The position numbers were made by a program, and so were the translations under genes. From contig NZ_LT629730.1 of assembly GCF_900104575.1 (NCBI RefSeq), forward strand, positions 301,001 to 365,000: a stretch of DNA of 64,000 bases. The letters are read 5' to 3'. Of the stretch, positions 8,012 through 17,297 are shown one piece after another. The notes beneath the pieces were generated by a model. That model ran no database searches and was not told where the DNA came from. It was given only the letters and a program-made list of their open reading frames with translations. Positions within the stretch are counted from its first letter, which is position 1, and each line of letters begins with the position of its first letter. This stretch comes from Bacillus tuaregi. GTDB lineage: Bacteria; Bacillota; Bacilli; Bacillales; Cytobacillaceae.

Positions 8012-8571
8012 ATGAACATACCAAAACAAAGAGTAGATTTATATTTTATCACTCGAAAAAAGGCATTTAAACAACCCATTATTATTGAATTTTTTAAAAG
8101 GGAAACAAACCGAGAGTTGCTTGAAAGAATTATCAAAGAACCGACTTTAGATAATACCCAAAGATTAGACTCGGAATTCCGACTTTTTTATAAAAAGCCA
8201 AAATAACCAAGTATATTAGTTCATTGATTTATTTTTATTCTATTGATTTTGATAAAAAGTTAAGAAAGAACCGAGAACGTAATTTATTAATTATTGATTA
8301 TTTACCAGAAAAAGGAAATTCCGATAACAACATACCTATTTCTATTGGTTCACTTAAAGAACAAATTGAGAATTCTGCTTTGTATTTGGCTTTAGATGAA
8401 CTCTCGAATAAACAAGTAAAAATACTTGAATTGTTTTATGTTTATAATTTTACAAATAAAGAAATTGCTGATTATTTTCATGATTCTCCACAAAATACCT
8501 CGAATCTTCACAAGAAAGCTTTAAAAAAATTAAAATCAGCCTTACTCTCCAGAAAAGATACTATTTGCTAG
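8012..8571 (+). pseudogene. Sigma factor (SigO-like, region 4) split by a frameshift
   Basis: Two frames join into one protein of about 185 aa. Frame A (8012-8206) begins after AAGGAGGG and gives 64 aa ending SEFRLFYKKPK-stop. Frame B is open from 8194 and reads KITKYISSLIYFYSIDFDKK, then a sigma region 4 (LDELSNKQVKILELFYVYNFTNKEIADYF). Frame B alone has no plausible start or ribosome site, and the joined sequence reads like the N-terminal part of a sigma-70-like protein. The change lies near the T6/A5 runs at 8183-8196. It may be a mutation, a sequencing error or programmed frameshifting. The family gives the -35-binding subunit of a bipartite sigma factor. Confidence 0.65.
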
Positions 8572-8582
8572 GAGGATGTCTA

Positions 8583-8846
8583 ATGAGATTACATAAAGGT
8601 TTTTCTTTTTTAAATAAAAAGGATCAAAATTCGGATATGGATATAGATGAGTTAATTTCTAATTTTCAACCTAAAATTAAAGCAAGTCTTCGACATACTG
8701 CTTCTCAAGAAAGAGAAGACTTAGAGCAGGAAATTACCATAAAAATTATTGAAAAGATGGAGACAATACAAAATTTGGAGGCACCCGGATTTTGGGATTT
8801 TTTAGAGAAAATACAAAACCAAAAGTCTGGACGTAAAGGAGAGTAA
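8583..8846 (+). CDS. RsoA-like sigma region-2 subunit
   Basis: 87 aa. The core LISNFQPKIKASLRHTASQEREDLEQEITIKIIEKM resembles sigma region 2 / RsoA (YvrHa) proteins, which supply the -10-recognising half of the two-subunit SigO-RsoA factor of B. subtilis. The ATG at 8583 follows AGGAGGA at good spacing, and the ribosome site overlaps the end of the region-4 gene, so the two are coupled. No DNA-binding region 4 is present here. Together with the preceding gene it would form a mobile alternative sigma factor. Confidence 0.7.
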   Translation: MRLHKGFSFLNKKDQNSDMDIDELISNFQPKIKASLRHTASQEREDLEQEITIKIIEKMETIQNLEAPGFWDFLEKIQNQKSGRKGE

Positions 8847-8848
8847 AC

Positions 8849-9574
8849 ATGTTAAACCAAGCATTCTATCTATATCTTTCTTTATCATTGATTGCTAATT
8901 TATTAGGTGGGTTCATCCTTTTTTTAAAAAAGGATTGGTCGGTTCGAAAATTGAGTGGCTTTTTATCTTTAAGTTCTGGGATTTTATTATCGATTACAAT
9001 TTTTGAACTTATTCCTGAAACTATCCAATTAAGCCATTTTAGTTCCCTTTTTATTTGTATTGGGTTCTTATTTCTTTTTCTGATTCAAAAAGTTTTGTCA
9101 AAGAGACGTTTTTATCAAAATGAAAAGGTGGCCGTTTTTTTAAGTTCACTTTTAGGAATCTTTATTCATTCTTTATTTGAGGGAATGATTATATTTAGTA
9201 GTTTTCTCTTGAATCAATATGTGGGTTCGTTAATTCTTCTAGGGTCCATGATTCATAAATTTCTGGACGGCTTTTTAGTATACTTTATGACATTTTATTT
9301 TTATCAGGATAAAAAAAAGGCGTTACTATCCGTTCTTTTCCTTATTTTAGCCACTTTATTTGGAACGAATATTGCCTTGTTTTTCTCAGAATCCATCCTT
9401 TTGAATGAAAGTACCATTTATGCTTTTGCTTTATCTATAACCTCTGGAATTTTTTTATACATACCTATTGTGGATTTAATTCCTAAAACCAACTTAGATC
9501 AAAACCACTTTAATAGATTATTCTTATTCATAGGAATCTGTATTATTCCCTTGTTGAATATATGGTTTCATTAG
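8849..9574 (+). CDS. ZIP-like metal permease
   Basis: 241 aa, almost entirely hydrophobic, about eight membrane segments. ZIP-family signatures are visible: LSSGILLSITIFELIPE (segment 2, acidic-Pro end), HSLFEGMII (segment 4, HxxxEG) and HKFLDGFLVYF (segment 5, HxxxDG), where the His/acidic residues form the metal site. AAAGGAG precedes the ATG, and only two bases separate it from the RsoA-like gene, so it is the last gene of the sigma operon. Likely imports or exports Zn, Mn or Fe; direction and metal are unknown. Confidence 0.75.
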   Translation: MLNQAFYLYLSLSLIANLLGGFILFLKKDWSVRKLSGFLSLSSGILLSITIFELIPETIQLSHFSSLFICIGFLFLFLIQKVLSKRRFYQNEKVAVFLSSLLGIFIHSLFEGMIIFSSFLLNQYVGSLILLGSMIHKFLDGFLVYFMTFYFYQDKKKALLSVLFLILATLFGTNIALFFSESILLNESTIYAFALSITSGIFLYIPIVDLIPKTNLDQNHFNRLFLFIGICIIPLLNIWFH

Positions 9575-9886
9575 TTATACCGAGACTATATTTCCTATAA
9601 TACTTATACTCATTAATATCAAGTGCAGCATAATTTAACTGTTCTAAGTTAAAGACCAAAGAAAACCGTTGAATATTGGCTAGCAAAGCAGTTTTTATTC
9701 CATTTCCTATTCTCACATGTCTACATTACCATATATCATTAATAACATTAAATCCGTATCGTTTTTGCATCCTGCGAATAAGCAAGTACTTAAGAAAAAA
9801 TAGAATAAATTTATGGGAGTTTAAGAACATTCATTTCAAAAAAATATTCCACTATTTTGCCATATAATTAATAGGAATAATTAGGA
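9575..9886. other. AT-rich spacer without recognisable gene
   Basis: 312 bp between the ZIP-like gene and the resolvase stop. No ORF with a ribosome site, hairpin with T-run, or recognisable repeat was found. Confidence 0.5.
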
Positions 9887-10462
9887 CTACTTGTTTTCTT
9901 TTGATAGCTTTCTATATAATGAAGCTCTAGAGACATTTGTAATTTCGCAAATTTGATTTACAGTCATATTTCCTTCCTTATATAATTTTATTGCATAATT
10001 CATTCCTGCATGATCTTTATGATATTTTTTTAACCTACCTTTAAACTTTCCTTCTTTCTTAGCCAATTCAATCCCTTCACGCTGCCGCATACGTATAAGA
10101 TCCCGTTCAAGTTGGTTAACACCAGCCATTACCGTAATTAAGAATTGGCTATATGGATTATCATCTGATAAATCGAGCCATGTATCTTTTAATGATTTTA
10201 AACTTGCCTTTTTACCTCGTATGCTATCGATCAATTCAAATAGATCTTGTGTACTACGAGTGATTCGAGTTAAGTCTGTCACATAAATAATGTCATTTTC
10301 TTGTAAATCCCCTAACATTTTTTGAAGTTGCTCGCGATTCTTTGTTGCCCCGGAAATTTTCTCTTCATAAATAATATCCATTCCAATCTCGTTCAATTGC
10401 TGAAATTGCCTTGAAGGATTTTGGCTAGATGAACTGACACGTATATAACCGATTTTTCGCAA
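9887..10462 (-). CDS. tnpR: Serine resolvase/invertase of the Tn3 element
   Basis: 191-aa small serine recombinase. Nucleophile Ser10 is in IGYIRVSSSSQNPSRQ, then the catalytic Arg region (DLTRITRSTQDLF) and the dimer helix with GVNQLERDLIRMRQREGI. A C-terminal helix-turn-helix follows (MTVNQICEITNVSRASLYRKL). It resolves cointegrates at the res site next to it. It is transcribed divergently from tnpA, the usual Tn3-family layout, and appears intact. Confidence 0.93.
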   Translation of the reverse strand: MRKIGYIRVSSSSQNPSRQFQQLNEIGMDIIYEEKISGATKNREQLQKMLGDLQENDIIYVTDLTRITRSTQDLFELIDSIRGKKASLKSLKDTWLDLSDDNPYSQFLITVMAGVNQLERDLIRMRQREGIELAKKEGKFKGRLKKYHKDHAGMNYAIKLYKEGNMTVNQICEITNVSRASLYRKLSKENK

Positions 10463-10609
10463 AATATCACCTCATTTTTGAGACAAGTCTTATGAGACAC
10501 TTTTAACTATGATTTTATCAGTCTACTACACTTGTATCAATAGAGTACACTCTATTGATATATAATTGAAGTAATAAATTACAAAAATACAGAAATGGGA
10601 TGATACTGA
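10463..10609. promoter_or_regulatory. res site / divergent tnpR-tnpA promoter region
   Basis: Contains a perfect 12-bp inverted repeat around AC at 10535-10560 (TATCAATAGAGT / ACTCTATTGATA) and the repeated block TGAGACA (near 10479 and 10494). These are suitable as resolvase subsites. TATAAT at 10561 may be the tnpA -10. Confidence 0.6.
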
Positions 10610-13577
10610 ATGACAATTGCGAGAGGTAGGGAATTGCTTACACCCGAACAGAGACATGCTCTTATGCAAATTCCTGAAGATGATTGGGTGCTAGGAACCT
10701 ACTACACATTTTCCAAACGAGATTTTGAAATTATAAATAAACGAAGAAGAGAAGAAAACCGGTTAGGGTTCGCCGTTCAATTAGCTGTTCTTCAGTATCC
10801 CGGTTGGCCGTACACACATATCAAAAACATCCCAGATTTGGTCATACATTATATATCAAAACAAATCGGTGCCAGTCCATCTTCACTTAGTCTTTATCCT
10901 CAAAGAGAAAATACACTTTGGGATCATTTGAAAGAAATTCGAAGTGAATACGATTTTGTAACCTTTACCCTAAAAGAATACCGAATGACATTTAAGCATC
11001 TTCATCAATTAGCTTTGGAAAATGGTGATGCCATTCATCTACTGCATGAATGTATCGACTTTCTAAGAAAAAACAAAATCATTCTACCTGCTATCACTAC
11101 ACTTGAGAGAATGGTGTGGGAGGCAAGAGGAATGGCCGAAAAGAAGCTATATAATATAGTTAGTCAATCCCTAACAAATGAGCAAAAAGAAAACTTGAAG
11201 AGATCATTACTTCGCAGCATTCATCCGAATCCAACAAAACGATATTGGGTTGGTTAAAGGAACCACCAGGGCATCCTTCACCCGAAACATTTCTAAAAGT
11301 AATAGAACGACTCGAATACATACGGGGAATAGAATTAGAGAGGGTAAAAATTAGTCATCTGCATCGCAATCGCCTGTTACAGCTATCTCGTTTAGGTTCA
11401 AGATATGAGCCTTATGCATTTCGTGATTTTCAAGAAAATAAACGATATTCAATATTAACCGTCTATTTATTACATCTTACTCAGGAGTTAACGGATAAAG
11501 CTTTTGAAATTCATGACAGACAAATACTTAGTCTGTTATCAAAAGGCCGCAAGGCTCAGGAGGAAATTCAGAAACAAAACGGTAAAAAGCTGAATGAGAA
11601 AGTTATACACTTTACGAACATCGGACAAGCTTTAATCAAAGCAAAACAGGAAAAATTAGACGTTTTTGAGGTTTTAGAATCTGTTATTGAATGGAATTCT
11701 TTTGTCACTTCGGTGGAAGAAGCCCAAGAGCTTGCACGTCCTGCCGACTATGATTATTTAGACTTACTGCAAAAACGATTTTATTCACTTAGAAAATATA
11801 CACCAACACTATTAAGGGTATTGGTATTTCATTCTACAAAGGCAAATGAGTTACTTTTACAAGCTGTAGAGATTATCCGAGGAATGAACGAATCTGGAAA
11901 GCGAAAAGTGCCTGATGACTCACCTATTGATTTTATTTCAAAACGCTGGAAAAAGCAATTATATGAAGATGATGGTACAACAATCAATCGTCATTACTAT
12001 GAAATGGCTGTTTTAACAGAACTCCGGGAGCATGTTCGGGCAGGAGATATTTCCATTGTTGGCAGCAGACAGTATAGAGATTTTGAGGAATATTTGTTTT
12101 CAGAAGATACATGGAACCAAACGAAGGAGAATACGAGATTGTCAGTTAGTTTATTATTCGAAGATTATATGACCGAGAGAACCAACAGCCTTAACGAAAG
12201 GTTAAGGTGGATAGCTGCCAATTCCAACAAGTTAGACGGGGTTTCCCTTGAAAAAGGAAAGCTGTCACTTGCACGCTTAGAAAAAGATGTTCCAGAAGAA
12301 GCAAAAAAGTTTAGTGCGAGCCTTTATCAAATGCTGCCAAGAATAAAATTAACTGATTTACTCATGGATGTTGCACATATAACAGGATTTCATGAGCAAT
12401 TCACTCATGCTTCCAATAATCGAAAACCAGATAAAGAAGAAACAATCATTATCATGGCTGCCCTTTTAGGAATGGGAATGAATATTGGCTTGAACAAGAT
12501 GGCTGAAGCAACACCCGGACTTACATATAAACAATTAGCCAATGTATCTCAATGGCGTATGTATGAAGATGCCATGAATAAAGCCCAAGCTGTATTAGTA
12601 AATTTTCATCACAAATTACAATTATCTTCCTATTGGGGAGACGGTACAACATCCTCGTCAGATGGTATGAGAATGCAGCTGGGTGTTTCGTCACTACATG
12701 CAGATTCAAACCCACATTACGGAACTGGAAAAGGAGCCACCATCTATCGATTTACGAGTGATCAATTCTCTTCTTACTACACAAAGATTATTCATACAAA
12801 TTCAAGGGATGCAATTCACGTTTTGGATGGTTTATTACATCATGAGACGGATCTAAACATAGAAGAGCATTATACAGACACAGCCGGTTACACAGATCAA
12901 ATCTTCGGACTGACTCATTTATTAGGGTTTAAATTTGCTCCAAGAATAAGAGATTTATCGGACTCAAAATTATTTACAATAGATAAAGCAAGTGAGTATC
13001 CAAAACTAGAAGCAATTTTACGTGGACAAATAAATACAAAAGTCATTGGAGAAAATTATGAGGACGTTTTACGATTAGCCCATTCAATAAGAGAAGGAAC
13101 AGTCTCAGCATCCCTTATTATGGGGAAATTAGGTTCTTACGCAAGACAGAACAGCTTAGCTACAGCCTTACGCGAAATGGGGCGAATAGAAAAAACAATC
13201 TTTATTCTTAATTATATTTCAGATGAATCACTAAGAAGAAAAATACACAAAGAGGATTGAATAAAGGAGAAGCCATGAATGGGCTAGCAAGGGCTATTTT
13301 CTTCGGAAAACAAGGAGAGCTTAGGGAACGAACCATACAGCATCAGCTTCAAAGGGCCAGTGCTTTAAACATAATTATCAATGCCATTAGTATCTGGAAT
13401 ACCTTACATCTAACAAAAGCAGTCGAATATCAAAAACAGTCTGGTAGTTTTAATGAGGAATTATTGCACCATATGTCGCCTCTAGGTTGGGAACATATTA
13501 ATTTGCTAGGAGAATACCATTTTAATTCTGATAAAATGGTCTCTTTAGATTCTTTAAGACCATTGAAACTTTCTTAA
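10610..13577 (+). pseudogene. tnpA: Tn3-family transposase with two frameshifts
   Basis: Three overlapping frames make one TnpA of about 985 aa. Segment 1 (10610-11257) ends in RYWVG-stop, while the next frame continues SESNKTILGWLKEPPGHPSPE (break near 11217-11225). Segment 2 runs to 13260, and segment 3 resumes with LNKGEAMNGLARAIFFGKQGELRE (break near 13248-13260). Conserved DDE-region blocks are present (SYWGDGTTSSSDG, YTDTAGYTDQIFGL, LNKGEA), but the last is in a different frame. The protein is unlikely to be made whole, so transposition would need a transposase in trans. Confidence 0.9.
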
Positions 13578-13613
13578 CGTTGTTAAAAATGGGGGAATCG
13601 TCTTGAAAATGGG

Positions 13614-13651
13614 CTTAGCGTTGTAAATCCGCATTTTCCTGACGGTACCCC
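13614..13651 (-). repeat. Right terminal inverted repeat (IRR)
   Basis: 38 bp; reverse complement begins GGGGTACCGTCAGG and ends GCTAAG, matching IRL at 36 of 38 positions. Confidence 0.93.
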
Positions 13652-13677
13652 TCTGCTTCTTTCTATATGATAGCAAA
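13652..13677. repeat. 26-bp direct repeat, right flank of transposon
   Basis: Begins immediately after IRR. 25 of 26 bases match 6370-6395. Confidence 0.9.
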
Positions 13678-13692
13678 GAAATGGCCCTCTGC

Positions 13693-14493
13693 TTACAACG
13701 CTCTACTCTTTTCAGTCGCTGCTACGACAGCATTCATCACCGCTGCACGGAAGCGGTCGTTTTCTAGGCTCTTCACACCCGCGATGGTTGTTCCGCCTGG
13801 TGAAGAAACCATGTCCTTTAGCTCACCCGGGTGTTTGCCTGTTTCGAGTACGACTTTCGCAGAGCCCAAGACGGTTTGCGCGGCAAATTTATAGGCGTTG
13901 GCTCGTGACATTCCTTCTGCGACTGCACCGTCTGCCAAGGCCTCAATAAACATATAGACAAATGCGGGACCTGATCCACTTAAGCCCGTGACCACATCCA
14001 TTAAATAGTCGCTGACAATTTCAGCCTCGCCAAAGCTGTTGAAAATCTTGAGAAGCTCTTCCTGGTCGGCCTTTGTCACATAGGAATTGCAGGATAAGGC
14101 AGACATTCCCTCACCCACTAATGCCGGTGTATTTGGCATGACACGAACGATTTTCGTTTTTTCAGGGACGTTGGCACTTAAGCGCTCAAGCGTCACACCG
14201 GCAGCGATGGAGACGATTAGCTTATCCTCTGAAACTTCACCTTTAATCGTGTTGAGCACATCAGCAACCATATTTGGCTTAACGGCCAGAATCACGATAT
14301 CTGCTTTTTCCATAACCTCTTTTTCATTGGAAGCGGTGGTTACTCCGAGCTCGGTTTGCACGGCATCTAATGAAGGAAGGTATACATCATAGACGACGAT
14401 TTCCTGCGGAGCAGCAATCCCTGCCTTTACAATTCCGCCCATCATCGCCTTTCCCATATTCCCTGCCCCAACAAATCCAATTGTCTTACCCAT
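13693..14493 (-). CDS. proC: Pyrroline-5-carboxylate reductase
   Basis: 266 aa. N-terminal Rossmann motif GFVGAGNMGKAMMGG, then VKPNMV, RVMPNTPALVGEG and the C-terminal signature GLSGSGPAFVYMFIEALADGAV with SSPGGTTIAGV. It makes the last NADPH-dependent step of proline synthesis. The ATG at 14493 follows AAGGTG; the frame extends upstream, but that part has no family similarity. The gene faces glcK, and the transposon has landed in the interval between the two stops. Confidence 0.95.
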   Translation of the reverse strand: MGKTIGFVGAGNMGKAMMGGIVKAGIAAPQEIVVYDVYLPSLDAVQTELGVTTASNEKEVMEKADIVILAVKPNMVADVLNTIKGEVSEDKLIVSIAAGVTLERLSANVPEKTKIVRVMPNTPALVGEGMSALSCNSYVTKADQEELLKIFNSFGEAEIVSDYLMDVVTGLSGSGPAFVYMFIEALADGAVAEGMSRANAYKFAAQTVLGSAKVVLETGKHPGELKDMVSSPGGTTIAGVKSLENDRFRAAVMNAVVAATEKSRAL

Positions 14494-14602
14494 ATCTACA
14501 CCTTGCTTTCTTTTAATAAAAATAAACCTACAATAAATATACCCTTTTCTAACTTCTGAATATAGAATTTTTTTTTCAATTTTGAAGCAGAGTGATTTGA
14601 TT

Positions 14603-15232
14603 TCACGCTTCAATTACTTTAAATCTCAAAACCGTCTTCAGTTTATCCGGCGCCGTTCTTCTCGGGTCAGAAAGATAGATTTCTTTATGGGTTTTCTCCG
14701 CTCTTTTTAGGTTATTTTGGGCACAGTATTCCTCCATCAATTTGAAGGTTTTGGGTTCGTCATCAAAGCTTCCAACGTGCAATGCCTGGACACATAAACC
14801 TTCCGAGATCGTCTCAAATCGAACCATATCTATAAGAGGAATCGTCTTTTTTTGCTTTACACTTTCAACAGCATATTGAAACAGCTCTTCTGTCACAAAT
14901 TCAGGCTGTCTGATCATGAGCTTGTATGTTAAATGGTCCTTGTTTAAATCAGCTAATTTCCTTCCCTCTTCATCTAAATCCCAATGCCCTTCTAAAGGGA
15001 AAACGGTGTATTCAAAATACCCTTCTGGGGTGATTCCTTTTTTAGGCATCATTCTAATGGCATATGACAATGTGTAAAGGACTTCAATATGCTCTTGAAA
15101 TGGTTCACTGTTTGGATTTCCTCTGCCCTCTATGGTAAAATAATTCATTTTCGGAACGACCATTTTAGTTGGTTTTTTAGTCGGTAAATAGAGCTGTTTC
15201 GCTTGCTTTCTCCATTCATACTTACTCATCAT
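14603..15232 (-). CDS. GyrI-like small-molecule-binding protein
   Basis: 209 aa beginning MMSKYEWRKQAKQLYLP. The pattern (KMNYFTIEGRGNPNS, ALHVGSFDDEPKTF, KEIYLSDPRRTAPDKLKTVLRF) is that of GyrI-like/SOUL-type stand-alone domains related to the effector-binding domain of BmrR regulators. There is no DNA-binding domain. AAGGA precedes the start. The substrate is unknown; some relatives hydrolyse or bind drug-like compounds. Confidence 0.85.
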   Translation of the reverse strand: MMSKYEWRKQAKQLYLPTKKPTKMVVPKMNYFTIEGRGNPNSEPFQEHIEVLYTLSYAIRMMPKKGITPEGYFEYTVFPLEGHWDLDEEGRKLADLNKDHLTYKLMIRQPEFVTEELFQYAVESVKQKKTIPLIDMVRFETISEGLCVQALHVGSFDDEPKTFKLMEEYCAQNNLKRAEKTHKEIYLSDPRRTAPDKLKTVLRFKVIEA

Positions 15233-15259
15233 TTATCATCCTTTTTATTTAGGTTTTAC

Positions 15260-15445
15260 TTCATTCAACAGAAATCCTCCACTTCTACAAGTGGGGAATG
15301 AAGGCAAATGGTCCTTCGATTCAGTGGGGGTACAAACCCCGGCTGAATGAAGTTAAGCCTCCGGCGGATATCTCGGATTTTTTAAAGGTAGTTTACCCGA
15401 GCGAGCTCAGGTAATCCGGACGCAAATTCGACGGGCGAATTTGAT
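15260..15445 (+). repeat. Dispersed multi-hairpin element, copy 1 (full)
   Basis: 186 bp with four hairpins in order: CCACTT/AAGTGG; TTCAG-GGGG/CCCC-CTGAA; TTTACCCGAGC/GCTCAGGTAA; CAAATTCG/CGAATTTG. Near-identical copies are listed at 29702, 31234, 43116, 50551 and 60272. It may derive from an IS200/IS605-type end (inference). Confidence 0.85.
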
Positions 15446-15682
15446 AATATTCAAAAATATTTCAGAATCTTCTTTGTTTATCTGTGGATTTTTAATCTAT
15501 TAAGTGATTAAATAGTACTTATATACTATATATAGCAATTTCTGTAAACGAGCAATATATACTGGCTAGTTCACAGAAAATTACCAGTTATTTAAGCTTA
15601 TAGTTGTGAGGTTAGTCACTGTTTAAAGCTGGGATTTTTTATAAAATGCTATTATATTCTGAAAAAAAAGGGGGTCATTGTT
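15446..15682. other. Non-coding upstream region of the Spo0E-like gene
   Basis: AT-rich. No ORF, and no terminator was recognised. The ribosome site AAGGGGG lies 8 nt before 15683. Confidence 0.4.
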
Positions 15683-15868
15683 ATGTTCTTAAAAATCAAA
15701 AATGATGAAAAGAATGACCTGTTGAAAACTATTACAACTGTACGCGAAGAAATGATCCGAACTGGTATGAAAGAGGGGCTTACCAGTTTAAATACTATCA
15801 CACTAAGTCAACGACTTGATGAATATATCGCAAGGTATCAAGCAATTCTGATAAATGAAATCGCTTAA
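15683..15868 (+). CDS. Spo0E-like aspartyl-phosphate phosphatase
   Basis: 61 aa forming two helices. The second carries LSQRLDEYIARYQ, close to the Spo0E-family signature SQxLDxLIxxY. The first helix holds LLKTITTVREEMIRTG. Family members dephosphorylate Spo0A-P and delay sporulation. Strong AAGGGGG ribosome site, own terminator, hence monocistronic. Confidence 0.82.
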   Translation: MFLKIKNDEKNDLLKTITTVREEMIRTGMKEGLTSLNTITLSQRLDEYIARYQAILINEIA

Positions 15869-15870
15869 CA

Positions 15871-15912
15871 AACAAAGCGCATCACTAAAAATTAGTGATG
15901 CGCTTTGTTTTG
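15871..15912. terminator. Bidirectional terminator
   Basis: Perfect 18-bp stem AACAAAGCGCATCACTAA with loop AAA, flanked by A-run and T-run. Serves both the Spo0E-like gene (+) and the aldo/keto reductase (-). Confidence 0.92.
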
Positions 15913-15921
15913 GCTTATTCT

Positions 15922-16764
15922 CTAAAATTCCTCATAAACCGCCGGATCTTGGTTATTAATTCGACCATCTGGACGCGTTAATCCAGAGATAAGGCTCATT
16001 TCGGTTTGATCCAATTCAAAATCAAAGATTGAAATGTTTTCAAGCTGGCGTTCAGGTGAAGCAGATTTTGGAATAGAAATGGCGCCTAGCTGATAATGCC
16101 ATCGTAATACAATCTGTGGAATGGTTTTATTGTGACGATTGGCAATCTCCTGAATCGAATCAACGTGAATATCGCGAATACCACGTGTCAGCGGACTCCA
16201 GGATTCAATCGCAATGTTATTCTCTTGATGCCATTTTCTTGCTTCTAGTTGATTGAAGAACGGATGTAATTCGATCTGGTTGACACTAGGCTTCACACCC
16301 GTTTCTTTGACTAAACGGTCGATATGATCCGGTAAGAAGTTGCACACACCGATAGAGCGAATAAGGCCCCACTTTTTCGCATCAATTAAGGCCTGCCATG
16401 CTTCTACATATGTATCAACTTGTGGATTTGGCCAGTGAATCAAATATAAGTCATAATAATCTAGGTTCGCACGGTATAAGGATTCTTGAATGGTCGTGAC
16501 GGCTTTGTCATATTCTTGATATCGTCCAGGCAATTTAGAGGTAATTAGCAGGTCCTGACGCGGAACCGAGCTACGACGAACAGCTTCTCCGACCGTTCCC
16601 TCGTTTTCATAATTGTAGGCAGAATCAATCAAACGATAGCCGGAATCAATCGCCGTCAGCATGGAGTTAACCCCTGCATTTCCCTTAAGCAAATAAGTAC
16701 CAAGGCCAACGACAGGCAAATGAAGACCGTCGTTAAGTGTTATTTCTGGAATAGATAAAACCAT
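15922..16764 (-). CDS. Aldo/keto reductase
   Basis: 280-aa single-domain AKR barrel. The catalytic tetrad is visible: Asp and Tyr in LIDSAYNYENEGTVG, Lys in ITSKLPG, His in YLIHWPNP. The NADPH-binding end SIPKSASPERQLENISIFDFEL is typical. Cytosolic reduction of aldehydes or ketones; the substrate cannot be assigned. An in-frame TTG three bases upstream is the alternative start (AAAGGAG in front). Confidence 0.92.
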   Translation of the reverse strand: MVLSIPEITLNDGLHLPVVGLGTYLLKGNAGVNSMLTAIDSGYRLIDSAYNYENEGTVGEAVRRSSVPRQDLLITSKLPGRYQEYDKAVTTIQESLYRANLDYYDLYLIHWPNPQVDTYVEAWQALIDAKKWGLIRSIGVCNFLPDHIDRLVKETGVKPSVNQIELHPFFNQLEARKWHQENNIAIESWSPLTRGIRDIHVDSIQEIANRHNKTIPQIVLRWHYQLGAISIPKSASPERQLENISIFDFELDQTEMSLISGLTRPDGRINNQDPAVYEEF

Positions 16765-16975
16765 CAACAGTTCACTCCTTTCAGTTATAGTAATAGATTA
16801 CCATATGGAGTGATTGTTTGAGTAATATTTGGCCTTAGCACATAGCCAAGGTCTAAGGGCAAATGTCGTTTAATATGGAAGAAGTGGGACAGTCCTCAAT
16901 GATGCCAAAGTGATAATAGATGTATATTGATAGTCTCCTCAGAATTTCATTAAGAACCGCCCCACTGCTTCTAAA

Positions 16976-17158
16976 CTATCCTTTGATATAAAGCACCACA
17001 ATCAATACAAGGATGAATCCAATGAATAAGAAGGGACCGACGCCTGAGCTGTAAACGAAATATATTTTGAGGTTTTGCATGACCTCGACAACGATGTAGA
17101 TGAGGATGAAAATGCCCAGAAGCTGAATGAGCTGCAGGTGCTTGTTTTTTCGTTTCAC
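16976..17158 (-). CDS. Small two-segment membrane protein
   Basis: 60 aa, GTG start with AAAAGGAG 9 nt upstream. A basic N-terminus is followed by two hydrophobic helices (LIQLLGIFILIYIVVEVM and GPFLFIGFILVLIVVLYI). Family not recognised. Confidence 0.65.
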   Translation of the reverse strand: MKRKNKHLQLIQLLGIFILIYIVVEVMQNLKIYFVYSSGVGPFLFIGFILVLIVVLYIKG

Positions 17159-17297
17159 TGCTATCCGCTCCTTTTGGAAGCTAAAGACAGATTCTCAGAG
17201 GATACAGCAGCCATGGTCGTGACAGATTTTTTTTACCGTCCATTTAACACTAAATTATGTTAACCGTAACTTGTATTATTCGTAAAAATAGGAATCT

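Larger units (their letters stand above)
6396..13651. mobile_element. Tn3-family transposon, 7256 bp, with passenger genes
   Basis: Bounded by 38-bp inverted repeats beginning GGGGTA(G/C)CGTCAGG and ending (T/C)TAAG, which is the length, 5' GGGG and AAG end typical of Tn3-family TIRs. Contains a serine resolvase (minus), a TnpA (plus, frameshifted) and a non-transposition segment of about 3.4 kb with seven small genes. It is inserted between convergent glcK and proC. Because tnpA is interrupted twice, the element is probably not autonomously mobile now. Confidence 0.93.

Noticed and set aside
9676..9867. 63-aa frame in transposon spacer
   Set aside because: No ribosome site, biased composition from AT-rich DNA.
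10535..10560. Terminator reading of the 12-bp palindrome
   Set aside because: AT-rich, no T-run, and placed between divergent recombination genes; a res subsite or operator fits better.
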